A stretch of 64,000 nt of DNA from Rhodoferax sp. (GTDB lineage: Bacteria; Pseudomonadota; Gammaproteobacteria; Burkholderiales; Burkholderiaceae_C): positions 1-64,000 of the forward strand of contig NZ_JAGPBB010000005.1 in assembly GCF_018063565.1 (NCBI RefSeq), in the 5' to 3' direction. Shown piece after piece: positions 55,077-63,816 of this stretch. A program made the translations under genes and the position numbers. The notes under the pieces were generated by a model. The model worked only from the letters and a program-made list of their open reading frames with translations, made no database searches and was not told the DNA's origin. The number at the start of each line of letters is the position of its first letter. Position 1 is the stretch's first letter.

Positions 55077-55784
55077 GTGAACAAGATATTCCCGGATGCC
55101 GCTGCCGCCTTGGCGGGCATGGTGCGCGATGGCCAGTTGTTGGCGGTCGGCGGATTTGGCCTTTGTGGCATACCCGAGGCATTGATTGATGCCTTGCGTG
55201 ACTCGGGGGTGAAGAACCTGACCGTGATCTCCAACAACGCCGGTGTCGACGGCTTTGGTCTGGGCAAGCTGCTGGAAACCCGCCAGATCAAGAAGATGAT
55301 TTCCAGCTACGTCGGAGAAAACAAGGAGTTTGAACGCCAGTACCTGGCAGGTGAGCTGGAGTTGGAGTTCACCCCCCAGGGCACCCTGGCTGAAAAATTG
55401 CGTGCCGGTGGCGCCGGCATCCCGGCGTTCTACGTCAAGACCGGTGTGGGAACCCTGGTGGCCGAAGGCAAGGAGAACCGGATCTTTGACGGCCATGCCT
55501 ACATTCTTGAGCATGCGCTGGTGCCTGATGTATCGCTGGTCAAAGCCTGGAAGGCCGACAAAAGTGGCAACCTGCTGTTTCGCCGCACTGCACGCAACTT
55601 CAACCCGGCCGTCGCGATGGCGGGCAAGTTCACTGTGGTGGAGGTGGAAGAAATCGTCGAGACCGGTACCTTTGACCCCGATTCGGTGCACCTGCCAGGC
55701 ATCTATGTCAACCGCATCGTCTGCAATGCGACCCCTGAGAAACGCATTGAAAAACGCACCATCACCCCGAAAGCAGGAGTCTGA
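55077..55784 (+). CDS. scoA: 3-oxoacid (succinyl-CoA) CoA-transferase subunit A
   Basis: This is a 235-residue alpha subunit that with ScoB moves CoA from succinyl-CoA to acetoacetate or another 3-oxoacid. [48 protein letters not shown] and [11 protein letters not shown] are family blocks. GTG at 55077 is chosen: AAGGAG at 55063-55068 is 8 nt upstream. An ATG at 55072 reads only ATG GCG TGA and overlaps this start. Ends 3 nt before scoB. Confidence 0.95.
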   Translation: MNKIFPDAAAALAGMVRDGQLLAVGGFGLCGIPEALIDALRDSGVKNLTVISNNAGVDGFGLGKLLETRQIKKMISSYVGENKEFERQYLAGELELEFTPQGTLAEKLRAGGAGIPAFYVKTGVGTLVAEGKENRIFDGHAYILEHALVPDVSLVKAWKADKSGNLLFRRTARNFNPAVAMAGKFTVVEVEEIVETGTFDPDSVHLPGIYVNRIVCNATPEKRIEKRTITPKAGV

Positions 55785-55787
55785 ATC

Positions 55788-56426
55788 ATGGCCTGGACAC
55801 ACGACGAGATGGCGGCCCTGGCTGCCAAGGAATTGCAGGACGGCTTTTACGTCAACCTGGGAATTGGTTTGCCGACACTGGTGGCCAACTTTGTACCCGA
55901 TGACATCGAGGTCTGGTTGCAGAGTGAAAACGGCATGCTGGGCATAGGCCCGTTCCCTACCGAAGACGAGGTGGATGCCGATCTGATCAATGCGGGCAAA
56001 CAAACGGTGACCACATTGCCGGGTTCGAGCATTTTTGGCAGCCATGACAGTTTTGCGATGATTCGCGGCGGCAAGATCAACCTGAGCATCCTGGGTGCGA
56101 TGCAGGTCAGCGAACGCGGTGACCTGGCCAACTGGATGATTCCGGGCAAGATGGTCAAAGGCATGGGCGGTGCGATGGACCTGGTGGGTGGTGTACGCAG
56201 CGTGGTGGTGCTGATGGAGCATGTGGCCAAAAAGAAAGATGGCACGATTGACCTCAAGATCTTGCCGCACTGCACGCTGCCATTGACCGGCGCTGCGGTG
56301 GTGGACCGCATCATCACCGATCTGGCGGTGATGGACATCACGCCGCACGGTCTCAAGGTGGTGCAACTGGCGCCAGGCGTGACGATGCAGGAACTGCAAA
56401 GCAAAACTGGCGTGGCGCTGCATTGA
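55788..56426 (+). CDS. scoB: 3-oxoacid (succinyl-CoA) CoA-transferase subunit B
   Basis: This is a 212-residue beta subunit. The catalytic glutamate is in [29 protein letters not shown] and [20 protein letters not shown] are typical. GGAG just before the ATG region gives a good start at 55788. Coupled to scoA; together they activate ketone bodies or release acetoacetate, useful in polyhydroxybutyrate turnover. Confidence 0.96.
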   Translation: MAWTHDEMAALAAKELQDGFYVNLGIGLPTLVANFVPDDIEVWLQSENGMLGIGPFPTEDEVDADLINAGKQTVTTLPGSSIFGSHDSFAMIRGGKINLSILGAMQVSERGDLANWMIPGKMVKGMGGAMDLVGGVRSVVVLMEHVAKKKDGTIDLKILPHCTLPLTGAAVVDRIITDLAVMDITPHGLKVVQLAPGVTMQELQSKTGVALH

Positions 56427-56465
56427 GGGCAGTGGTTTTTGGCGGATCTCGATGGCCAGCGGCTT

Positions 56466-56780
56466 ATGCAGTGGATCTATCTGGGCATTGCGATTGTCTG
56501 TGAGGTGATTGCCACCTCGGCGCTCAAGGCCTCTGACGGTTTCACACGGCTGGCACCGTCGATGGTGGTGGTGGTCGGCTACGTGGTGTCTTTTTACTGT
56601 CTGTCACTGACACTGCGCAGCATCCCGGTGGGCATTGTGTACGCCATCTGGTCGGGCGTGGGCATTTTGCTGATATCGATGGTGGGCTGGCTTCTGTTTG
56701 GCCAGGCGCTGAGTCCGGTCACCATGTTGGGCATGGCTTTCATCACGGTTGGCGTGGTGATTCTCAATGTGTTTGCATGA
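56466..56780 (+). CDS. SMR-family multidrug/quaternary ammonium efflux protein
   Basis: This is a 104-residue protein with four helices. The N-terminus QWIYLGIAIVCEVIATSALK carries the essential membrane glutamate (E13, E14 of EmrE). AYAIWSGVGI-like VYAIWSGVGILLI and the C-terminal helix are conserved. It exchanges protons for cationic drugs as a dimer. ATG 56466 matches the family start; an upstream TTG at 56439 has no better ribosome site. Converges with the MATE gene. Confidence 0.9.
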   Translation: MQWIYLGIAIVCEVIATSALKASDGFTRLAPSMVVVVGYVVSFYCLSLTLRSIPVGIVYAIWSGVGILLISMVGWLLFGQALSPVTMLGMAFITVGVVILNVFA

Positions 56781-56797
56781 ACCTGTATTGACAGGGC

Positions 56798-58219
56798 TCA
56801 GCAGGATGAGACTGGCTTGGCCAGTCTTGACGCAGCCACCCTGCGCAACAGCCACACCAGGCCCAGCGCGGCAATGGTCAACCCCACCACCAGCGCGATC
56901 CAGAAACCTTGCGCACCCATGGGCGCCGCTGGTGTCCAGGGCAGCCAGGTGGGGGCAATACCCAGCAGATACCCGAGTGGCAGCGAAAATACCCAGAACG
57001 CAGTGAGGTGAATCACCATCGGCGAACGGGTGACCTTGTAGCCCCGGATGGCACAGCTGGTCACCACCTGGGTTGCGTCGGAGAGCTGAAACAACGCGGC
57101 AAACAGCAGCAACTGAGCCGCCAGCGCGATGACGGCGGCATCGTCGGTGTACGCCTGTGCGATGGTTGTAGCCAACAGCGCCATCATCAGCGCCGATACC
57201 AACGCAAAAACCAGCCCCAGCGCCACCCCAACCCAGGATTGAAATCGGGCGTGCACTGCATCCCCCGCCCCCAGCGAATGTCCAACCCGCGTCAACAACG
57301 CCAGTCCCAAACTCAAAGGCACCATGAACACCAGAGAAGTGAAATTCAGCGCGATCTGATGCGCCGCTACCTGGGTGCTGCCAAACTCGGCCACCAGCAG
57401 GGCGATCAGGCTGAAGGCGCTGCTCTCGGCGAAATAGGTGACGCCGATCGGTAACCCCAGCTTCAGCAGCACTTTGATCTGAGCCCAGTCGGGCGGCTCG
57501 TAACGGGCAAATGGCCAGGTGCTGCGATAGGCCCGGGCATGGTGCATCCAGGCGATCAGCGCCAGCAGATTGAATGCCACGGTGGCCAGCGTGGCCCACG
57601 CACAGCCCAGCCCGCCAAGCCTGGGAAAGCCCAGCATGCCAAACACCAACAGGCTGTTGACCACAATATTGAGCAGCAGCGACAGCAGGGCGATCACCAT
57701 CAGCGGCTTGGTCTGGTTGATGCTGGTGCTGTAGCCATAAAGTACCCGGTAGCAGGCAAACAGTGGCAGCGACAGACTGGTGATCCGGGTGAACTCGATC
57801 GCCAGCGTTTGCACCCGTGGTTCCAGTGACATGTGATTGAACAGCTGGGATGCCCAATGACCAGCCAGGCAAGCGATCACACCCAGGCCGAACGCCTTCC
57901 ATAAGGCCTGGCGAACGACCGACGGAATATGCACCCAATCGCCAGCACCGACATGGTGCGCCACGGTGGGGTTGACCGACATCATGATGCCCATCAAGGT
58001 GATGATCAGCATGTTCCAGATGGAAACTCCCAGCGACACACCTGCCAGATCTTGTGCCGAGGCATGACCCGCCATTCCGACATCGACCACCGCCATACCG
58101 ACGGTGGCCAGTTGACCGATGAGCATCGGCCAGGCCAGCTGCCACAGCGCGCGCAGTTCAGTGACCAGACGCCCGCGTTGGGCGGGGTGGCGAAGCAGGG
58201 ATTGAAAGGGACTGAACAA
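56798..58219 (-). CDS. MATE-family multidrug efflux transporter
   Basis: This is a 473-residue protein with twelve helices in two MatE halves: RALWQLAWPMLIGQLATVGM, then VVDVGMAGHAS, and in the second half LLKLGLPIGVTYFAESSAFS. It exports cationic drugs with sodium or protons. TTG at 58219 is the only start that keeps the conserved first helix with its usual leader, and it lacks a clear ribosome site. Next to the convergent SMR pump gene. Confidence 0.9.
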   Translation of the reverse strand: MFSPFQSLLRHPAQRGRLVTELRALWQLAWPMLIGQLATVGMAVVDVGMAGHASAQDLAGVSLGVSIWNMLIITLMGIMMSVNPTVAHHVGAGDWVHIPSVVRQALWKAFGLGVIACLAGHWASQLFNHMSLEPRVQTLAIEFTRITSLSLPLFACYRVLYGYSTSINQTKPLMVIALLSLLLNIVVNSLLVFGMLGFPRLGGLGCAWATLATVAFNLLALIAWMHHARAYRSTWPFARYEPPDWAQIKVLLKLGLPIGVTYFAESSAFSLIALLVAEFGSTQVAAHQIALNFTSLVFMVPLSLGLALLTRVGHSLGAGDAVHARFQSWVGVALGLVFALVSALMMALLATTIAQAYTDDAAVIALAAQLLLFAALFQLSDATQVVTSCAIRGYKVTRSPMVIHLTAFWVFSLPLGYLLGIAPTWLPWTPAAPMGAQGFWIALVVGLTIAALGLVWLLRRVAASRLAKPVSSC

Positions 58220-58264
58220 ACTGAATAGGCGCAGACAGAAAAGCGCAGATTATCTGCTGCCAGT

Positions 58265-58317
58265 GGGTGCAAGCATCCTTTTGGCACCCGAAGACGCACG
58301 ATGGCAACGCATCGTGC
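58265..58317 (-). terminator. Two stem-loops after the small secreted-protein gene
   Basis: GCACGATG/CATCGTGC (58296-58317, 8-bp stem, 6-nt loop) and GGGTGC/GCACCC (58265-58289) follow the stop of the gene at 58325-58669. No T tract is present, so they are more likely mRNA 3'-end structures or weak terminators. Confidence 0.35.
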
Positions 58318-58324
58318 GGCATGC

Positions 58325-58669
58325 TCAGAACTCTATCTCAAGGTCATCTTCGCAAAAGTCAAACTTGGCTGGCTTGGCCTCGGTGTTGTCGGCGAAAACC
58401 GCTTTTACCCATTGTGCGCAGGCTTCATTGTTGGTGCTTTTGTCCCAGACCAGCTTGACCGTTGCGCCCGGCTGAATACCACGTCCAATATTGAACTGTC
58501 CCCAGGATTTCCGGTTCTCGGACACCAGTATTTTGGTGATGCGGGTATCGGTGGAGTTGTGCACATTGAACGAAAAGTCGCTCGCGTGAGCCGTGCCCAC
58601 CATAAGGGTAAGTCCCACGAGGGCCGCGCTCGCCAGCGACCAAACACCAAAAATACGGTGGAATGACAT
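58325..58669 (-). CDS. Small secreted protein of unknown function
   Basis: This is a 114-residue protein. Signal peptide MSFHRIFGVWSLASAALVGL continues to a cut after AHA-SDF. The mature 85 residues (FSFNVHNSTDTRITKILVSE, then SWGQFNIGRGIQPGATVKL) look like a compact beta-sandwich, with two cysteines (NNEACAQW and KFDFCEDDLE) that could pair. Similar small periplasmic proteins in databases often carry misleading enzyme names. GGAG precedes the ATG. A palindrome lies 87 nt upstream. Confidence 0.7.
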   Translation of the reverse strand: MSFHRIFGVWSLASAALVGLTLMVGTAHASDFSFNVHNSTDTRITKILVSENRKSWGQFNIGRGIQPGATVKLVWDKSTNNEACAQWVKAVFADNTEAKPAKFDFCEDDLEIEF

Positions 58670-58755
58670 GAGGTTTTGCTCCGTGAAGTAATGCGTTGAC
58701 GGACCGGGATGGGGTCATGAAAATTCTATCCCTACGCTGCATTTGATGCTGGATA

Positions 58756-58773
58756 GTTTGACAAATGTCAAAC
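58756..58773. promoter_or_regulatory. Perfect 18-bp palindrome upstream of the secreted-protein gene
   Basis: GTTTGACAAATGTCAAAC: GTTTGACA and TGTCAAAC around AA. It lies 87-104 nt before the secreted-protein ATG and 31 nt from the mutL stop. No T tract. The TGACA-NN-TGTCA core recurs at 20874. Candidate regulator site. Confidence 0.45.
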
Positions 58774-58803
58774 CATTCGTGTGATACCGCACACCGCACT
58801 CCC

Positions 58804-60732
58804 TCAACGTCCCCGTAAGAACAGTGCGTCAAGCTCCTTCATGCCAATTTGCCGCCAGGTGGGGCGGCCATGGTTGCATTGGTCGCTGCGTTGCGTGGCC
58901 TCCATCTGGCGCAACAGCGCGTTCATTTCTTCCAGGGTCAGGCGTCGGTTGGCGCGTATCGCCCCATGGCAGGCCATGCTGGCGAGCAGTTCGTTGTGGG
59001 CACGTTGGATCACGGTGCTGGCCTCGTGCTGACTCAGCTCTGCCAGCACGCCACGCGCCAACTCAACCGCGTCCCCTTGGGCCAAAGTCGTGGGCACTGA
59101 CCTGACGGCCAGCGTTCTGGCCGAAAACGCGGTGATTTCAAGCCCCAAAGCCAGCAGGGTTTGGGCGTGTGTTTCGGCGGTACTGACTTCCAGCGGCGTT
59201 GCGGCAAAGCTGGCTGCAATCAACAGCGGCTGGCTCGGCAAAACGGGCCTCATACTTGATGCGGCCTGAGCACCCTGTTGAATCCATTGTGTTTTGAGCT
59301 GTTCATACACAATGCGTTCGTGCGCAGCGTGCATGTCCACCAGCACCAGACCCTGCGCGTTCTCCGCCAGAATATAAACACCGTGCAATTGCGCCAACGC
59401 TCGCCCGAGTGGCCAGATCGTTACGCCCTCGGTCGCCCCTGCAGTGGGCTCAGGTGCCATTGGCCTGTCAGCCGATGGCAGTTGTTTTGGCGCGCCCCAT
59501 AACACCCCCAGATCCGTCACCTGATGATGAATGGGATCGGCAAAAGAAATAGCAAACTGTTCCCTTGGATATTGGGCTGAAGTCGTATTTTGTTCAAAAA
59601 TGTTGGACTCTGGCGATGCCACCGGTGCAGGCCCGGTCGACTGGCCGGTGTGGGCGACTGGGGCTTGGCCAGCGCGGGGTTGCGCCAGGGCCGCTTCGAT
59701 GGCGTGGCGCACAGCCTGGTGCACCTCGCGACCATCACGAAAGCGCACCTCGATCTTGGTTGGGTGCACATTGACGTCGACACGGGCCGGATCGAGCTCC
59801 ACGTACAAGGCATACACTGGCTGACGCTGCCCGTGCAAGACATCCTCATACGCGGTGCGCGCCGCGTGGCTGATGAGCTTGTCGCGTACAAAACGCCCGT
59901 TGACATAGCAGAACTGCTGATCAGCCCGCGACCGGGCGGCATCAGGCAGCCCTGCACGTCCCCACACCTTGATCAGGGGCGACAGGGCCATGCCCGGCGG
60001 CCGTGCGCTGGCATGGTCGACCCAGACCGATTCGGCGACAAAGTCACTGCCCAACACATCAGCGAGTCGCCGCTCCAGTGCCGGCAGTCTGTCTCGCTCA
60101 CCACAGCGACGCCACTGCTCGATCAGTTTGCCCTCATGCCAGACATCAAACCCGACATCCGGGCGCACCAAGGCATGGCGGCGCACTGCGTCCACGCAGT
60201 GGGCCAATTCGGTGGCGTCGGTTTTGAGAAACTTGCGCCGAGCAGGGGTGCTGAAAAACAGCTCCTTGACCTCCACCGTGGTGCCTTCGGCGCGGGCAAC
60301 GGGTCTGATTTCGCCGCTCTGTCCCAGCAGCAAAAAAGCAGCAGAGTGGCCTCTGGCCCTGGAAAGAAAGCTGCAGTCAGCTATTGAATTGATGGCGGCA
60401 AGCGCCTCGCCGCGAAATCCCATGGTGGCGACCGACTCGAGATCTGACAGGCTGGCGATCTTGCTGGTGGCATGGCGTTTCAGGGCAATCGGCAGTTCGG
60501 ACGGCACAATGCCGTCGCCATCGTCCTCCACGCTGATCAGCCGAACCCCGCCCGCAAGAAGCCGCACGGTGATGTGCTCGGCCCCCGCATCCAGCGCGTT
60601 GTCAAGCAACTCGCGCACCACGGAAGCGGGCCGCTCCACCACTTCGCCCGCAGCAATCTGGCTGATCAGTTCGTCAGGCAGTTCGCGGATCGGCCGATGC
60701 AAGGGCGGAGTATCGATGGGGGGAGAGTTCAC
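58804..60732 (-). CDS. mutL: DNA mismatch repair protein MutL
   Basis: This is a 642-residue protein. GHKL ATPase N-terminus: IAAGEVVERPASVVRELLDN, DDGDGI and GFRGEAL. The C-terminal domain has DMHAAHERIVYE, fitting the DQHA(X)2E(X)4E endonuclease motif with Q changed to M, plus ACHGAIRAN and CNHGRPT zinc-site motifs. This suggests a MutL with its own nicking activity, as expected where MutH is absent. GTG start at 60732. Downstream of, and on the same strand as, the orphan gene at 60815. Confidence 0.95.
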   Translation of the reverse strand: MNSPPIDTPPLHRPIRELPDELISQIAAGEVVERPASVVRELLDNALDAGAEHITVRLLAGGVRLISVEDDGDGIVPSELPIALKRHATSKIASLSDLESVATMGFRGEALAAINSIADCSFLSRARGHSAAFLLLGQSGEIRPVARAEGTTVEVKELFFSTPARRKFLKTDATELAHCVDAVRRHALVRPDVGFDVWHEGKLIEQWRRCGERDRLPALERRLADVLGSDFVAESVWVDHASARPPGMALSPLIKVWGRAGLPDAARSRADQQFCYVNGRFVRDKLISHAARTAYEDVLHGQRQPVYALYVELDPARVDVNVHPTKIEVRFRDGREVHQAVRHAIEAALAQPRAGQAPVAHTGQSTGPAPVASPESNIFEQNTTSAQYPREQFAISFADPIHHQVTDLGVLWGAPKQLPSADRPMAPEPTAGATEGVTIWPLGRALAQLHGVYILAENAQGLVLVDMHAAHERIVYEQLKTQWIQQGAQAASSMRPVLPSQPLLIAASFAATPLEVSTAETHAQTLLALGLEITAFSARTLAVRSVPTTLAQGDAVELARGVLAELSQHEASTVIQRAHNELLASMACHGAIRANRRLTLEEMNALLRQMEATQRSDQCNHGRPTWRQIGMKELDALFLRGR

Positions 60733-60814
60733 CCGAGCATTCTAGAAGCCAGCCCACGGTGCCGGATGGGTGGACGCCGACGCTCATGCAAGGGCTGGCT
60801 TGTCGACGGCTACA

Positions 60815-61771
60815 TTACAGGCCGCCAACCGTTTCGTTGTAATCCGAGATGCCTTCCCAAATGTCCCAGGCCGCAAACGCCATGGGCACCCCGACCTTGG
60901 CGATGCCCGCCAGTCGCGCGGTGCGCGCAGCCTGGTTGGCAAGCTGCTGCTGGCCGGCGATCTGTGAGCCTGCACGCTGGACGATGTTGCGTGCTTTGGC
61001 TACTTGCGCCTTGCGCAGACCTTCCTGCGACAGGCGTTGTGAGAACTTGCGAATCTCGCCCTCCGCCGAGCGGATGATCTGCTCGGCTCGCCCTTGCTGG
61101 GCCAATGCCTTGACCTGGCTGGCGGCGGCGGCACCACCCAGTAACTCACTGCTGGCCGCTTTACCAACCTCGATGCCCACGGCCTTGGCGCTGGAGCCCT
61201 GTTCCCAGGTTTTGATCAGGGAGCAAGACGAGCTAAAGCCCAGCGACACACCACTGCAGATCAGCGCACCTGCCGGTGCCAGCACGATCGCCCCCGTCGC
61301 CCCCAGTACCGCCACGCCAACGGTGCCGGCCAGCTTGATCCGGGCCAGATCAGTGATCGCCTGCTTGAGCTCTCCCGCCACCGCCAGGTTGATTTCGCTG
61401 GCATCCTGAAACAAGGCATTGACGGCGTCACGGGCGTGGTCACGGATTTTTGCCATTTCAGTGACATAAGTGTTGGCCACCACTGGCCCCTGCTCATTGA
61501 GTTTGCGCAACCACACCATCAGATACTGTTCGTGAAATTTATCAGTGGTCTGCTGAATCTGGGCATTGTTGCTCTGGCGCACCTCGACAACGCCAGGTGG
61601 CGTTTTCCAGAACAACACGCTGTACATCGCATTCATGACCCCGCTGTCGCGGTGGGTCACCCACTCGATCTGCGTATGTTGCTGGAACGAGACGGCCAGT
61701 GCCACCGATCTGAAAAAGCGGCTGACGGCATTCAGGTCGTAACAAATGGCGGCGATGGCAGGTGCGTTCAT
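60815..61771 (-). CDS. Unrecognised 318-residue protein with glycine-rich hydrophobic core
   Basis: No family recognised. Residues 1-120 are soluble with few features. About 165-205 is glycine/alanine-rich and hydrophobic (LAGTVGVAVLGATGAIVLAP, then AGALICSGVSLGFSSSCSLI), resembling a membrane-insertion hairpin. About 215-290 is charged and helical (EIRKFSQRLSQEGLRKAQVA). The end, VGVPMAFAAWDIWEGISDYN, is another hydrophobic stretch. No signal peptide. Pore-forming effectors have such central hairpins, but no secretion, immunity or chaperone gene is adjacent. Divergent from dedA. Confidence 0.6.
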   Translation of the reverse strand: MNAPAIAAICYDLNAVSRFFRSVALAVSFQQHTQIEWVTHRDSGVMNAMYSVLFWKTPPGVVEVRQSNNAQIQQTTDKFHEQYLMVWLRKLNEQGPVVANTYVTEMAKIRDHARDAVNALFQDASEINLAVAGELKQAITDLARIKLAGTVGVAVLGATGAIVLAPAGALICSGVSLGFSSSCSLIKTWEQGSSAKAVGIEVGKAASSELLGGAAAASQVKALAQQGRAEQIIRSAEGEIRKFSQRLSQEGLRKAQVAKARNIVQRAGSQIAGQQQLANQAARTARLAGIAKVGVPMAFAAWDIWEGISDYNETVGGL

Positions 61772-61860
61772 TTTGGGTACCCGGTGGCGGTTTGCGTCCG
61801 ATTTTGCGGCAAGTCCATCGGCAATGCAATGCTTCGGCTTGCCCGGAGATAATCTGCACC

Positions 61861-62529
61861 ATGGATATTTTGATGGCCCTGCTCGATTTTGTACTCCACG
61901 TGGACAAACACCTGGAGGTGTTTGTGCAAAGCTATGGTGCCTGGGTGTATGCCTTGTTGTTCTTGATTATTTTTGTCGAGACCGGTGTTGTGGTCATGCC
62001 CTTTCTACCGGGCGACTCGCTGTTGTTTGTGGTGGGGGCCATGTGTGGCGTGGGTCTGATGAGTTACCCTTTGGTGCTCGGTCTCTTGCTGGCAGCCGCG
62101 ATCTTGGGCAATCAGTCCAATTACACGATTGGCCGGTATTTTGGCCCCAAGGTTTTTGGCTGGGAAAATTCGCGCTGGTTCAACAAGCAGGCCTTTGATC
62201 AGGCACACGCGTTTTACGAGAAATATGGTGGAGTCACCATTGTGGCGGCTCGCTTTATGCCGTTTCTTCGCACCTTTGCCCCTTTTGTGGCGGGCGTGGC
62301 GCAGATGACACGCAGCAAATTTACCTTCTATGATGTGACGGGCGGCGCGTTGTGGGTGGTAGGCATTGTCACTGTCGGGTATTTCTTTGGCAACTTTCCC
62401 TGGGTCAAGCAGCATCTGGACAAAATCATCTGGGCCATGATTCTGATTCCGGGTCTGCTGGTGTTGTTGGGCGCGTGGAAAAGTCGTCGCAAGGCGGCTC
62501 TGGCCAATGGTTCAACCCCGGCCCGGTGA
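61861..62529 (+). CDS. DedA-family membrane protein
   Basis: This is a 222-residue inner-membrane protein. FVETGVVVMPFLPGDSLLFV, LGNQSNYTIGRYFGPKVFG and ARFMPFLRTFAPFVAGVAQM, then GALWVV, are the DedA blocks, with the conserved E, R and P residues. Homologues act in lipid-carrier flipping and membrane homeostasis. ATG 61861. Basic C-terminal tail. Monocistronic by position. Confidence 0.92.
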   Translation: MDILMALLDFVLHVDKHLEVFVQSYGAWVYALLFLIIFVETGVVVMPFLPGDSLLFVVGAMCGVGLMSYPLVLGLLLAAAILGNQSNYTIGRYFGPKVFGWENSRWFNKQAFDQAHAFYEKYGGVTIVAARFMPFLRTFAPFVAGVAQMTRSKFTFYDVTGGALWVVGIVTVGYFFGNFPWVKQHLDKIIWAMILIPGLLVLLGAWKSRRKAALANGSTPAR

Positions 62530-62577
62530 ACGGGCGCCGTGGCAAATGTTGCGGCGACTGTAAGGACTGCAGTGTGC

Positions 62578-63816
62578 TTACGCAATTTTCAGGAACAGAT
62601 CCTGATCCGGTGCAAAATTGGCGTGCAAAGGCATCAGGGCACCGCCTAGTGCCCGGGCATCCGGGCCGATGGTGCCAGCGATGACATTGGCATTCCACAA
62701 ACCTTCCCAGCAGTAGTTGTTGAGCGCTGACTGCGTCGCTTCGATCAGTTGGGTTTGCAGGGTACGGCTGAACGAACCGTCGATCACCACCGCATCGATG
62801 TCGAGAAATGCAGTACCACTGACGACCGTATGGGCCAGTGCATTGGCAGCATGGCGCACCCATGCGGTGGTCTCTTCTTCAAACGGATAGGTCAGGGCAC
62901 GCTCGTCGTAGGCGGCATGAGCGTCCAGCCCGAATGACTGCAGACGACGCTCCAGCTCCCACAGTGACGCATGGCTGATCAGCTGGTCTGGCGGTGCTGG
63001 ATCCGGGCGGAGCCTGTTTGCCAAGCGCATGGGCAATGAAGCCACGGCACCGGCGTTGCCGTGCAGTCCCCCATGCAAGTGCGAGTTGATCACCAGTCCG
63101 CCGCCCACAAAGGTGTCGACAAACAAGTAGAGGAAGTTTTTCAGGTCACGTCCACGCCCGGCAACCAGCTCGGCCACACAGGCCGCCGAGGTGTCCTTGG
63201 CAAAACTCACCGGAACATCGGTCAAGGCCTGAACCTCGGCGCGCAGGTCAATCTGATTCCAGGCCTGTGACTGCGCCTCAGACAGACCCAGCATTCGGTG
63301 CCACCCGCCGATCTGGAATGGTGCGGCCACCCCCACACCCACCAGCCGGTTTTGCAGCGGCCCCAGCGTGGCACGCATGTCGCTCAGATGTTGGGCGATG
63401 GTGGGCAGCAGCAAGGCCACATCCGGGAAAGCGTAGTCCAGGCTCTGGCGTTGCCGGACCTGACCGGTAAAGTCCACCAGCAACCAGTCGGCACTGCGCC
63501 GACCGATCTTGATACCGATGGCAAACGCGCCGTCCGGATTCAGTGCCAGCGGAATCGAGGGCTGACCGATGCGGCCCCGCACCGGGCTGTGCCGGATGAG
63601 CAACTGGTCTTCTTCAAGCCGGGTGGTGATCAGGCCAATGGTCTGTGCCGTCAGACCGGTGAGCCGGGCCAAATCCGCCTTGGGCAAGCTGCCATTGAGG
63701 CGAATGGCTTGCAACACCACACGTTCATTGAACTGGCGCATGCCCACGTGATTGGAGCCACGTGGGCGTAACAGTGACGGAGGATCGTCCGCTGGGGCAT
63801 GCTTGGCAGGTGTCAT
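62578..63816 (-). CDS. ROK-family transcriptional regulator
   Basis: This is a 412-residue protein of the NagC/Mlc/XylR type. An N-terminal winged helix ([20 protein letters not shown]) is followed by a sugar-kinase-like ROK domain ([20 protein letters not shown], then VGVGVAAP and [12 protein letters not shown]). The region that normally reads HxxxxxxxxCxCGxxGC is [17 protein letters not shown], so the zinc cysteines are missing, and the kinase is probably inactive. It overlaps the upstream RbsD/FucU gene by 4 nt and is likely to regulate a sugar pathway to the right of the window. Confidence 0.88.
   Translation of the reverse strand: MTPAKHAPADDPPSLLRPRGSNHVGMRQFNERVVLQAIRLNGSLPKADLARLTGLTAQTIGLITTRLEEDQLLIRHSPVRGRIGQPSIPLALNPDGAFAIGIKIGRRSADWLLVDFTGQVRQRQSLDYAFPDVALLLPTIAQHLSDMRATLGPLQNRLVGVGVAAPFQIGGWHRMLGLSEAQSQAWNQIDLRAEVQALTDVPVSFAKDTSAACVAELVAGRGRDLKNFLYLFVDTFVGGGLVINSHLHGGLHGNAGAVASLPMRLANRLRPDPAPPDQLISHASLWELERRLQSFGLDAHAAYDERALTYPFEEETTAWVRHAANALAHTVVSGTAFLDIDAVVIDGSFSRTLQTQLIEATQSALNNYCWEGLWNANVIAGTIGPDARALGGALMPLHANFAPDQDLFLKIA

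Noticed and set aside
54960..56423. A 487-codon open frame on the minus strand
   Set aside because: It is antisense to scoA and scoB, which are well supported. Its translation is histidine- and glutamine-rich with no motif.
58296..58317. Hairpin considered as a definite intrinsic terminator
   Set aside because: The stem is good, but neither strand has a T tract, so it was listed only as a weak terminator or mRNA-end structure.
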